Below are positions 1 to 7,308 of a DNA stretch of 33,705 nucleotides, one piece after another. This DNA is from Lachnospiraceae bacterium (GTDB taxonomy: Bacteria; Bacillota; Clostridia; Lachnospirales; Lachnospiraceae): the NCBI GenBank assembly GCA_017614345.1, contig JAGACB010000114.1, positions 1-33,705 of the forward strand, in the 5' to 3' direction. The notes beneath the pieces were generated by a model that saw nothing but the letters and a program-made list of their open reading frames with translations, ran no database searches and was not told the DNA's origin. A program made the translations under genes and the position numbers. Each line of letters starts with the position of its first letter. Within the stretch, counting starts at the first letter, position 1.

Positions 1-5
1 CCCAT

Positions 6-314
6 AAGAAGCTTTTCTTAGCTTTCCGGCGCCGGGAACGGCCGCTTCTCAGAAGCCGCAGCTAAGAGAATGACCCTCAAGAAACTTTTCTTAGCCTTCA
101 GGCGCCAATAACGGCCACTTCTTAGAGGCCGCGGCTAAGAGAATGGACCTCAAGAAGCTTTTCTTAGCCTTCCGGCGCCAGGAACGGCCGCTTCTTAGAA
201 GCCGCGGCTAAGAGAATGACCCATTAAGAAGCTTTTCTTAGCCTTCCGGCGCCAGGAACGACCGCTTCTCAGAAGCAGCAGCTAAGAGAATGCCCCTCAA
301 GAAGCTTTTCTTAG
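6..314. repeat. 73-bp tandem repeat array, four units plus a partial fifth
   Basis: Units begin at 6, 79, 152, 226 and 299, each opening with AAGAARCTTTTCTTAG, so the period is 73, 73, 74 and 73 bp. Each unit contains an inverted pair, TTCTTAGCC near the start and GGCTAAGAGAA near the end, enclosing GC-rich sequence with a smaller CTTCTYAGAAG palindrome. Each unit could therefore fold into a branched hairpin. The array lies downstream of the ftsH stop and no gene was seen in it. Its role is unknown. Confidence 0.85.
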
Positions 315-327
315 CTTTCCACATAGA

Positions 328-359
328 AGAGCTGCCGCACAAGCCTGTGCAGCAGCTCT
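328..359 (-). terminator. Hairpin downstream of ftsH, probable terminator
   Basis: The arms at 328-341 and 346-359 pair over 14 positions on the transcribed minus strand with a single G-U wobble and a 4-nt loop. It starts 26 bp after the ftsH stop. The following minus-strand sequence (TCTATG) is a poor U-tract, so termination is likely but not certain. Confidence 0.55.
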
Positions 360-385
360 GACATAAGAATCTTCAATTACTTGGC

Positions 386-2521
386 TTAGAGCAGTCCGTC
401 CTTCGGATCATCTTCACTGCCGATGGCATAAGAATCATCAGAAACGCCGGTATCTGTGTCTGTAGCAGGGGTTTCAGCCGGTACTTCCTCAGTGCCTGAA
501 GCAGTCTCAGTTTCAGCCTCAGCCGTTGCTGTATCCTGTACTTCAGTCTCAACCTGCGAAACAGCCGCCTCAGCCTGATCCTTGGCTTCCTCCGCCTTCT
601 TCTTGTAATCGGCGGGCGGTTCGATGCCCTTCTCGGCTCTCAGGCGATGGAAGATCTCCATGAATTCCTGGCCGGTGATGGTCTCACGCTCGATCAGGAA
701 GGCAGCAAGTTCGTCCAGGATCTCGCGGTTCTGGATCAGCAGTTCCTTGGAACGCTCATAAGCAACCTTCAGCATCTGCATGACTTCGCGGTCGATCTCC
801 GCAGCAGTCTCGTCTGAGCAGTTCAGGCTCTTGCGGCCGGTGAGGTACTGATCCTCCACGGTCTCAAGACCCATCAGGCCGAACTTCTCGCTCATGCCGT
901 ACATGGTGATCATGGAGCGGGCAATGTTGGTGGCCTGTTCAATATCGTTGGAAGCTCCGGTGGTGATACTTCCGAAGACAACCTCCTCGGCAGCACGTCC
1001 GCCAAGCAGGCTGATAAGACGCTCCTCCAGCTCTTCCTTGGTGTTCAGGTAACGTTCCTCTTCCGGTGTGTGCATAACGAAGCCCAGAGCGCCCATGGTT
1101 CTCGGGACAATGGTGATCTTCTGCACCGGTTCGGAATTCTTTAAGAGGGCACTGGTCAGTGCATGTCCGATCTCGTGGTAGGAAACGATCCGGCGTTCCT
1201 GTTCGTTCAGAACCCGGTCCTTCTTCTCCTTACCTACAAGGACCACCTCCACCGCATAGAGCAGATCCTTCTGGGATACTGCCTTACGGCCTTCCTTGAC
1301 TGCATTAATGGCAGCCTCATTGATCATATTTGCCAGGTCGGAACCAACGGCTCCGGAGGTAGCAAGGCCGATGGCCTCAAAATCAACGGTTTCATCAAGC
1401 TTCACCTTCTCGGCATGAACCTTGAGGATGTTGACACGACCCTTCAGATCCGGCTTCTCCACAATGATCCGGCGGTCAAAACGACCGGGACGCAGAAGAG
1501 CCTTATCCAGGATCTCCGGACGGTTGGTGGCACCAAGGACAATGAGACCCTTGGAAGAATCAAAACCATCCATCTCGGAAAGCAGCTGATTCAAGGTCTG
1601 CTCGCGCTCATCATTTCCCCCGAGATGGGAGTCACGGCTCTTACCGATGGCATCGATCTCATCGATGAAAATGATGCAGGGCGCATTCTGCTGAGCCTGC
1701 TTGAACAGGTCACGGACACGGGAAGCACCCACGCCCACAAACATCTCCACAAAGTCCGAACCGGACAGGGAGAAGAAAGGAACCTCAGCCTCACCGGCAA
1801 CCGCCTTTGCAAGCAGGGTCTTACCGGTTCCGGGAGGCCCTACCAAAAGCGCTCCCTTGGGAAGTCTAGCACCGATCTCGGCGTATTTCTGAGGGTCATG
1901 AAGGAAATCAACGATCTCCTTCAGAGACTCCTTCGCCTCATCTTCACCGGCCACATCCTTAAAGGTAATGCCGGTTTCCTTCTGCACGTAAACCTTGGCC
2001 GTACTCTTGCCAACGCCCATGATCCCGCTGCCGCTTCCGATCTTCTTGAACAGGAAGCTCATAAACAGAAGGAACAGCACGATCGGGAGAATGTAGACCA
2101 GAATAAACTCAATGATACCGTTGCTGGGATCCTCGGTACTTCTGAGGACCTTGACGTTATGATCGAGCATGGTCTGCAGGATGGACTCATCATTCATCAG
2201 ACCGGTGTAATAACTGGTCTTGGAATAGCCCACGTCATCGTCCCTCTGGACGCCATCCTTCAGCTTGATGTAATAACGGTTATTCTTCACCGTTACGGAC
2301 TCAACCTCGTCCTTTTCAAGCATGCTCAGGAACTCGTTGTAGGTCACCTCACTCTTGGATCCGTTCAGGAACAGATCCGAGAAAAATGACAGGAGCAGTA
2401 CCAACAGACACACAAGCAGGATCAGCAGCATCCAGGACTGCGGAGACCGCTTTTTCTTTTTCTCCTGATCATTGTTGTTCTGATCGGAGTTATCATTCAT
2501 ATCATCTTGATATCCGGGCAA
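386..2521 (-). CDS. ftsH: ATP-dependent zinc metalloprotease FtsH
   Basis: Membrane-anchored AAA+ protease that extracts and degrades misfolded membrane proteins and short-lived regulators. Residue numbers here count from the upstream ATG at 2554: first membrane helix about 41-60, short outer domain, second helix about 148-169, Walker A GPPGTGKT at 239-246, Walker [10 protein letters not shown] near 294-302, zinc motif HEIGH at 460-464 (family HExxH) and the probable third ligand D537 in ASNDIEQ. The last 60 or so residues are an acidic Glu/Thr/Ala tail. The start chosen is TTG at 2521 because GGAGGTG at 2534-2528 sits 6 nt before it; this gives 711 residues. ATGs at 2554, 2536 and 2500 are alternatives with weaker ribosome sites. 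It is monocistronic with its own promoter. The family assignment is certain; only the start is open. Confidence 0.97.
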   Translation of the reverse strand: MPGYQDDMNDNSDQNNNDQEKKKKRSPQSWMLLILLVCLLVLLLSFFSDLFLNGSKSEVTYNEFLSMLEKDEVESVTVKNNRYYIKLKDGVQRDDDVGYSKTSYYTGLMNDESILQTMLDHNVKVLRSTEDPSNGIIEFILVYILPIVLFLLFMSFLFKKIGSGSGIMGVGKSTAKVYVQKETGITFKDVAGEDEAKESLKEIVDFLHDPQKYAEIGARLPKGALLVGPPGTGKTLLAKAVAGEAEVPFFSLSGSDFVEMFVGVGASRVRDLFKQAQQNAPCIIFIDEIDAIGKSRDSHLGGNDEREQTLNQLLSEMDGFDSSKGLIVLGATNRPEILDKALLRPGRFDRRIIVEKPDLKGRVNILKVHAEKVKLDETVDFEAIGLATSGAVGSDLANMINEAAINAVKEGRKAVSQKDLLYAVEVVLVGKEKKDRVLNEQERRIVSYHEIGHALTSALLKNSEPVQKITIVPRTMGALGFVMHTPEEERYLNTKEELEERLISLLGGRAAEEVVFGSITTGASNDIEQATNIARSMITMYGMSEKFGLMGLETVEDQYLTGRKSLNCSDETAAEIDREVMQMLKVAYERSKELLIQNREILDELAAFLIERETITGQEFMEIFHRLRAEKGIEPPADYKKKAEEAKDQAEAAVSQVETEVQDTATAEAETETASGTEEVPAETPATDTDTGVSDDSYAIGSEDDPKDGLL

Positions 2522-2621
2522 ATATTTCACCTCCATTCGGGCCTGCAGAAACATTTTTCACTCTCTGCATCAGCCGTTTTTCACCACACATATATATGGA
2601 TCCGCATTTTTCAATGATTGT

Positions 2622-2650
2622 ATTATAGGGACAAATAGCCGAGAAATCAA
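2622..2650 (-). promoter_or_regulatory. Promoter of ftsH
   Basis: On the minus strand TTGATT (2650-2645) and TATAAT (2627-2622) are separated by exactly 17 bp, a good sigma-A type promoter. It reads into ftsH about 100 bp downstream. Confidence 0.8.
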
Positions 2651-2804
2651 GTGCGACATAGCCCGCAATTTCGAATTTTCAGTGAACAAGACCTTTCGAA
2701 ATCCTTTCCATCTGCGAAAATAAAGGATCCTCCTCTGCCCCTTTTTAACCCGGCAGGTCCCGGAGGGGTCCAAAATTCCACTGGATTTTTGTCGATTTTC
2801 ATAG

Positions 2805-2810
2805 TATAAT
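2805..2810 (+). promoter_or_regulatory. Probable -10 box for the Pro/Ala-rich membrane protein gene
   Basis: A perfect TATAAT lies about 100 bp before the start at 2907. The best -35 at 17 bp spacing is TGGATT (2782-2787), a weak match. The rest of the 2651-2906 spacer shows no gene. Confidence 0.5.
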
Positions 2811-2906
2811 TAAGCATTACAGAGCGCAGATCGGCTTTTTTCGCCGTTTGCCCGACTCTGACAGTCCGTTTTCCGGACTCACGTATAAAGAATGAGGGAA
2901 ATATCC

Positions 2907-3782
2907 ATGAACGATCCTTTTGAGAATCAGAACAATATGAACCAGGGCAGCCCGGCTCCCGCAGCAGGATCAGCTCCTGCCCCCGAAGCCGCTCCGGCTC
3001 AGCAGCCGTTTTCGGTTTCAAACCCTGCACCGGTTCAGCAGGCAGCTCCGGCACCGGATCCGGCACCGGCTCCTGCAAGACCGTCCTTCTATGATCAGAA
3101 TCCCGAGCTGGTGAGACAGGCAGCGAATGCACCCATGCCCGAGCCTTCGGCATCTCCGACATTCCAGTCGGAATCCACTGCCATAATTCCTCCGGCGCCT
3201 TCAGTAAACTCAGCATCTTCGCCGGAAGCTTCTTCTTTCGGATCTGCTCCTACCGAAGCACCGAATCAGGCTCCGTCTCCCGACGCTCCGCCTTCCTTCA
3301 GACCTGCTCCTACCGCAGCACCGAGCCAGGCTCCGTCTCCCGATGCCCCGCCTTCCTTCGGACCCGCTCCTACCGCAGCTCCGAATCAGGCACCCGCACA
3401 GCAGTCGTTCTACGATCAGAATCCTGAGATCGCAAATCAGGCAGCTGCAGCCGATCAGGGAAAGGGCAAAGGAAAGAAAGGCAAGGCCAAGAAGCAGAAA
3501 CAGCAGACCGTGTATATCAAGGGTAAGGTAAAGGATACCAGCGGAGCTTTCTGTCTGGCATTCGCGATCCTGGCCTTCTTAAGTCTCGGTATCAACGTAT
3601 TTGCAACCATTACAGCCCTGATCCTTGCAGGCGTTTCCAAAAAGCACCACGGCTACAAAACACTTTTTGCCCGCATCGGTAAGGGTCTGGCCATTGTAAG
3701 TCTGATCCTGTTCTTCATAATCTCCGCACTCTGCATTGCAGGTTATGTATGGCTGTTCATGTATCACGGACACATGCTCTGA
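2907..3782 (+). CDS. Pro/Ala-rich protein with two C-terminal membrane helices (DUF4190-like)
   Basis: Function unknown. The first two-thirds is low-complexity Pro/Ala/Gln/Ser sequence with internal repeats: SFYDQNPE occurs twice, and blocks of the type APSPDAPPSF with APTAAP or APTEAP recur. A basic Lys/Gln segment (GKGKGKKGKAKKQKQQ) leads into two hydrophobic helices separated by a basic loop, ending in a short tail. That layout resembles DUF4190-type small membrane proteins with a long cytoplasmic Pro-rich tail. The start chosen is ATG 2907 because GAGGG lies 8 nt upstream; ATG 2892, in the same frame, has no ribosome site. It is monocistronic and divergent from ftsH. The DUF4190 link rests on the hydrophobic pattern only. 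Confidence 0.8.
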   Translation: MNDPFENQNNMNQGSPAPAAGSAPAPEAAPAQQPFSVSNPAPVQQAAPAPDPAPAPARPSFYDQNPELVRQAANAPMPEPSASPTFQSESTAIIPPAPSVNSASSPEASSFGSAPTEAPNQAPSPDAPPSFRPAPTAAPSQAPSPDAPPSFGPAPTAAPNQAPAQQSFYDQNPEIANQAAAADQGKGKGKKGKAKKQKQQTVYIKGKVKDTSGAFCLAFAILAFLSLGINVFATITALILAGVSKKHHGYKTLFARIGKGLAIVSLILFFIISALCIAGYVWLFMYHGHML

Positions 3783-3849
3783 TCAGACAGAGAAGAAAAG
3801 CAATTAATCTCATTGAAACATTCGGCAACAAAAAATATTAAACACAAAC

Positions 3850-3885
3850 AATCCCCGGCGATATCTCATCGATATCCCGGGGATT
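3850..3885. terminator. Bidirectional terminator hairpin
   Basis: AATCCCCGG-C-GATATC (3850-3865) pairs with GATATCCCGGGGATT (3871-3885), a 15-bp stem with one bulge and a 5-nt loop. It lies between two convergent genes. On the minus strand it is followed by a T-rich stretch reaching TATTTTTTG, so it best serves the gene ending at 3961, and it may also stop the plus-strand gene ending at 3782. Confidence 0.7.
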
Positions 3886-3960
3886 ACTTATTACTCTGAA
3901 AGATTTTCGATCACGACATTTTTCTGCGATATCCGATCTACCAGCAGACTTGTCATATTC

Positions 3961-4731
3961 TCAACGATAATACTCCGCTTCATCCTTCCGGACCGTGGTG
4001 ATGCCGATCTGGTCGTAGGTGCTCTCCACGTAAGGAGTTACTTCCTCCAGACGGTCGTCGGGAATGCGGTAGAGGCAGATCAGATCCCAGTCACCGAGCT
4101 GGAAGTATCTGCCCACGCAGGTGGAAGGAACTTCGTTCAGGTCAATGATGTGGAAGGAGAAGTCCCAGACAACGGCGTTATGCTTTTCGGACATTTCGCG
4201 GTCGATCTTCAGATCCATCTCTGTGATCTCGGTGTTGACGTACATGAAGTAGTCCATGTCATTTTCCAGGATCTCGATCACGGATCCGGCGTCAAAAGGG
4301 GCGCCCTCCACTCTGGTCACATGAAGAGCCATGTAGAAGGTGTACTGATAATAGTGGTTCTCGTAATCCTCCTGGAACTCGTCGTTGTAGTAGTCACCCT
4401 TGTCGAACTGGGTGGGCAGAGGATAGGTCAGGCTCGGGATCAGATCATGGTCCCATTCGGGGATCTCAAAATCCACTACAGGCCACGTCGTCTCTTCCTG
4501 AGTGGAAACAGGCTCTGTCTCACTGCTCTCCGGTTCTGTGATGCTTTCCGTACTGCTTTCCGGCTCCTTGGTTGCTTCAGTGGTTGCTTCAGGGGTCGTT
4601 TCCACAGCTTCGGTTGTCTCTGCCGGACGCTCAGGTGCATCAAACACGTGAAAATGGTTCAGCACGCCAACCGTTACGGCGGCAATAAAAAAAAGGGCGG
4701 CAACGCAGTAAAAAATTGTCTGTTTCTTCAT
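3961..4731 (-). CDS. Membrane-anchored exported protein with Thr/Glu-rich linker, function unknown
   Basis: A 256-residue protein with a short basic N-terminus, one hydrophobic segment at about 6-27 (no lipobox cysteine), a Thr/Glu/Pro/Ser-rich linker at about 35-85 with many TTE and EPES repeats, and an acidic, aromatic-rich outer domain from about 88 onward. The architecture is an N-terminal signal anchor holding a globular domain outside the membrane. No catalytic motif or family was recognised. AAGGAG lies 14 nt before the ATG, longer than ideal, so translation may be weak or the start slightly wrong. It sits downstream of the large surface protein gene on the same strand, with a strong hairpin between them. 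Confidence 0.8.
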   Translation of the reverse strand: MKKQTIFYCVAALFFIAAVTVGVLNHFHVFDAPERPAETTEAVETTPEATTEATKEPESSTESITEPESSETEPVSTQEETTWPVVDFEIPEWDHDLIPSLTYPLPTQFDKGDYYNDEFQEDYENHYYQYTFYMALHVTRVEGAPFDAGSVIEILENDMDYFMYVNTEITEMDLKIDREMSEKHNAVVWDFSFHIIDLNEVPSTCVGRYFQLGDWDLICLYRIPDDRLEEVTPYVESTYDQIGITTVRKDEAEYYR

Positions 4732-4761
4732 GATCTGTCTATATACTCCTTAGACCCGAAA

Positions 4762-4787
4762 GAGCGAACCCTCGAAAGGGTTCGCTC
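4762..4787 (-). terminator. UUCG-loop hairpin between two surface-protein genes
   Basis: GAGCGAACCCT and AGGGTTCGCTC form a perfect 11-bp stem; on the minus strand the loop is TTCG, a very stable tetraloop. Only TTTCGGG follows, so it may be an intrinsic terminator of the surface protein gene or a stabilising or processing hairpin ahead of the next gene. Confidence 0.55.
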
Positions 4788-4800
4788 AACGATACTTTAG

Positions 4801-4861
4801 TTATGTTCCGTCGGGACCTTTGAGAAGTCCTTCCGGGATACGGTACTTACGTCCGTATTGA
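4801..4861 (-). other. Coding-like +1-frame extension beyond the surface-protein stop
   Basis: Skipping one base at the TGA (4864-4862) gives an open frame of 20 further codons ending at TAA 4803-4801, reading DQYGRKYRIPEGLLKGPDGT. The peptide is basic and polar, as expected for a cytoplasmic tail after the C-terminal membrane helix, and its codons look normal for the neighbourhood. It may be the ancestral end of the protein, a product of frameshifting, or chance. Confidence 0.4.
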
Positions 4862-6943
4862 TCATCTCTTGCGATAGATGTCAAATGCAAGGTAACCTGT
4901 GCAAGCCAGGGACAGTCCGCCGAGGATAAACAGGATCATTGCAAATACAGTGTTCTTGTTCTCGATACCGAGTACAACGGTCTGAGAAGAACCGTTAACA
5001 ACGGGGATGGAGATGGAAGAACCAAGGGTGCTGGAAGCCTGAACTACGTTATCGTTCATAACCTTAACAGCGGTAACGGGCTGAGCGGGAACATACTCTT
5101 CAGGCTGCTCAATAACAACAACCTTGTATTCGCCGTCAGGAAGTTCTGTAGAGGAAGCCTTACCTTCTTCATCGGTCTTGATGATCTCTACAACTTTGCC
5201 CTTGTTATCGATGATCTCAACTGCAACGTCTGCAACGCCTTCATTGTTCTCATCAACAACGTCGATCACTACAACGGAAGCAACACCTGCCTCAGCTTCG
5301 GTGGTTTCTTCCGGAACTGCTTCTGTTTCTGCTTCGGGAGCAACTTCTGCTTCGGTCTCAGCCTCGGTAACAACTTCAGCCTCGGTCTCAGCTTCGGTTT
5401 CTTCTTCGGTCTCTTCGATGGGAGCTACGATAATGAACTCGGTAGTCTCTTCTGTAGGAGCCTCAGTGGGAGCTACGGTAGGCGCTTCTGTAGGAGCCTC
5501 GGTAGGAGCCTCGGTAGGAGCCTCGGTAGGAGCTTCTGTAGGTGCCTCAGTAGGAGCCTCGGTAGGAGCTTCTGTAGGTGCCTCGGTAGGAGCTTCTGTA
5601 GGTGCCTCGGTGGGAGCCTCGGTAGGAGCTTCTGTAGGTGCCTCTGTGGGAGCCTCGGTAGGAGCTTCTGTAGGTGCCTCGGTAGGTGCCTCTGTGGGAG
5701 CCTCGGTGGGAGCTTCTGTAGGTGCCTCGGTAGGAGCCTCAGTCTCTTCCTCAGTCTCTTCCTCTGTAGGAGCTACATAAATGAACTCGGTAGTTTCTTC
5801 AGTGGTTTCGATCTCGGTAGGTGCTTCGGTAGGAGCCTCGGTTGTCTCAACCTCAGTGGGCTTTTCAACGGGCTTCAGTGCAACTACGTCCATTCTGTGG
5901 GACTCTCCGCCGCTGTGAACAATGCTGCTTCCTACAACGGTACCGTTAAGGGATGCAACATTTACCTGAGCACCGGGAGCAAGGATGGAACCGAATCCGG
6001 AAGTAGAGAAGGAAACTGTTCCTGTATAAACCTTGTCAGCTGCAGAGCTGTCGTAGATGTTGTAGATCAGACGGAGGGAGCCGTAAGCTTCGGAACCCAT
6101 CTCGTTCTTTACATAGCTCTGACCGTTGCGGTCAAATGCTTCCTGATCGGAAGGAGCCAGTTCGATGCTTTCCTGACCTGCTGCATCAATGTTGATGACA
6201 ACAACGCCGGAGTTTGCGGTATTGGAATCAAGACCCTTCAGAACCAGTCTGGAAGAATACTTGGACCAGTCAGCATAGCTGATGTTTACGTAAGAATTCT
6301 CATTTACTGCTGCACCGGAGAAATCGATGTAGCGGTTGTTCTGATCCTCAACCAGGCTGTAAGTGATGGTCTCGGAATCCTTCTGTACAGAATATGTAGC
6401 AGAAAGCTTCTCCAGCTTGCCGAACTCTGCGGAAAGATCAATGTAAGGAGCACCGACCTTCTCGAAAAGAACGGTCTTTACATGGTCAAGATAGAACTGA
6501 TTGCCGTTTGCATCAGCCAGAACCTTCTGTCCTGCCTCACCGTTCTTGCCGGAGATGAGCTTGTAGCTGCTGTCTACAACCAGTGTGTCTGAGTTGGAAG
6601 AGGTTGCGATGCTGTAGATCGCACTTCCTACATAAGTTGTTTCCTGAAGATTGAATCTTTCTCTGGAGCCGAACTCTGCTACTCCGTAGAAAGTCTCAGC
6701 TGCGATGTTTCCGTGAGTGTGAACGTTAGACGTTACATTGTTCTTGGCGAACAGATGGAAATGAGTTGCTGCACCTAAGGGATCGCTTACGTTGTATACG
6801 TAGGGATCTGCGGTGAACGCGTCATCTGCCTTCGCACCCTGAAGGGTGACACCTGATACGATCAGACCTGCTGAAAGTGCCAGGGAAGAAAACATTGCTA
6901 CTTTCTTTCTTACCTTAAAGTTGGTATTCATTCTTGATGCCAT
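4862..6943 (-). CDS. Large surface protein: choice-of-anchor-A domain, TEAP repeat stalk, Cna_B/SpaA-like domain, C-terminal membrane anchor
   Basis: The 693-residue product has a basic N-terminus with a signal peptide (residues about 15-40 from this start). An N-terminal domain with DPLGAATHFHLF and NVHTHGNIAAE matches the choice-of-anchor-A pattern. A Thr/Glu-rich stretch follows, then about 24 tandem TEAP units and a prealbumin-like Cna_B/SpaA domain (DVVDENNEGVADVAVEI to LPDGEYKVVVI). It ends in a hydrophobic helix (MILFILGGLSLACTGYLAF) and RKR. No canonical LPxTG sortase motif precedes the helix, so retention is probably by the helix itself. ATG 6943 is chosen because GGAGGAGG lies 6 nt upstream; an upstream in-frame ATG at 6979 has no such site. 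Likely role: adhesion or cell-surface display (inference). Confidence 0.85.
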   Translation of the reverse strand: MASRMNTNFKVRKKVAMFSSLALSAGLIVSGVTLQGAKADDAFTADPYVYNVSDPLGAATHFHLFAKNNVTSNVHTHGNIAAETFYGVAEFGSRERFNLQETTYVGSAIYSIATSSNSDTLVVDSSYKLISGKNGEAGQKVLADANGNQFYLDHVKTVLFEKVGAPYIDLSAEFGKLEKLSATYSVQKDSETITYSLVEDQNNRYIDFSGAAVNENSYVNISYADWSKYSSRLVLKGLDSNTANSGVVVINIDAAGQESIELAPSDQEAFDRNGQSYVKNEMGSEAYGSLRLIYNIYDSSAADKVYTGTVSFSTSGFGSILAPGAQVNVASLNGTVVGSSIVHSGGESHRMDVVALKPVEKPTEVETTEAPTEAPTEIETTEETTEFIYVAPTEEETEEETEAPTEAPTEAPTEAPTEAPTEAPTEAPTEAPTEAPTEAPTEAPTEAPTEAPTEAPTEAPTEAPTEAPTEAPTEAPTEAPTEAPTEAPTVAPTEAPTEETTEFIIVAPIEETEEETEAETEAEVVTEAETEAEVAPEAETEAVPEETTEAEAGVASVVVIDVVDENNEGVADVAVEIIDNKGKVVEIIKTDEEGKASSTELPDGEYKVVVIEQPEEYVPAQPVTAVKVMNDNVVQASSTLGSSISIPVVNGSSQTVVLGIENKNTVFAMILFILGGLSLACTGYLAFDIYRKR
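5452..5741 (-). repeat. 12-bp in-frame tandem repeat encoding TEAP
   Basis: About 24 consecutive 12-bp units encode Thr-Glu-Ala-Pro. Synonymous variants cycle in a higher-order pattern (GCCTCGGTAGGA, GCTTCTGTAGGT and similar on the plus strand), pointing to amplification in 24- and 36-bp blocks. Length changes of whole units keep the frame, so the stalk length could vary between strains. One unit near the C-terminal end reads TVAP. Confidence 0.9.
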
Positions 6944-7036
6944 GATAATCCTCCTCCGAATAAGTTTTACATCATCCATAATACCCTAATGGCATTTGCT
7001 TACCTGTTTCATACCAAAAACAGGCAGTTACATAAG

Positions 7037-7057
7037 GTGTGGTTTACACACTTTTTT
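7037..7057. promoter_or_regulatory. Small hairpin in the surface-protein leader
   Basis: GTGTG-GTTTA-CACAC followed by six T on the plus strand lies inside the roughly 150-nt untranslated leader of the surface protein gene. On the plus strand it has the form of a weak terminator, but no plus-strand gene leads into it. Confidence 0.3.
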
Positions 7058-7101
7058 CATGAGGACATACCTTTCCTCGCAAAAATCCACACTTAAGGTT
7101 A

Positions 7102-7130
7102 TTTATAATCGATAGCCTCTGAAAAGTCAA
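7102..7130 (-). promoter_or_regulatory. Promoter of the large surface-protein gene
   Basis: TTGACT (7130-7125) and TATAAA (7107-7102) are spaced 17 bp apart on the minus strand, close to consensus. It implies a leader of about 150 nt. The rest of the 6980-7308 spacer is AT-rich and holds no gene. Confidence 0.8.
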
Positions 7131-7277
7131 TGAAAAAATTTCACATTTTTACCGCATTCCGCTTGCGTTTTTGAAAGTTTTATAATTCGCATACTTTCTT
7201 AATGGTACATATGCACTAAAACCGCAATTAAAACGCCTCTTTTAAGTATGTTTTTCGTGCATTTTTCGAAAACGATA

Positions 7278-7303
7278 GCGGGAACCTCTTTCAAAGCTCC
7301 CGC
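7278..7303 (-). terminator. Terminator of the peptide-transporter operon
   Basis: GCGGGA (7278-7283) pairs with TCCCGC (7298-7303) just downstream of the ATPase stop; on the minus strand it is followed by TATCGTTTTCG, a modest U-tract. Confidence 0.55.
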
Positions 7304-7308
7304 CATAG

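Noticed and set aside
6-314. 73-bp and 35-bp arrays as CRISPR
   Set aside because: Units are contiguous with no unique spacers, and no cas genes are present.
1163-2389. 408-codon open frame on the plus strand opposite ftsH
   Set aside because: It is the antisense of a certain FtsH frame, has no ribosome site and no recognisable protein.
4862-5060. LPxTG sortase anchor in the surface protein
   Set aside because: No LPxTG or close variant precedes the C-terminal helix; IPVVNG is not a convincing match.
5124-5780. Repetitive VGAS-rich open frame opposite the TEAP repeat
   Set aside because: It is only the reverse strand of the TEAP repeat; the sense protein has a signal peptide, domains and a membrane anchor.
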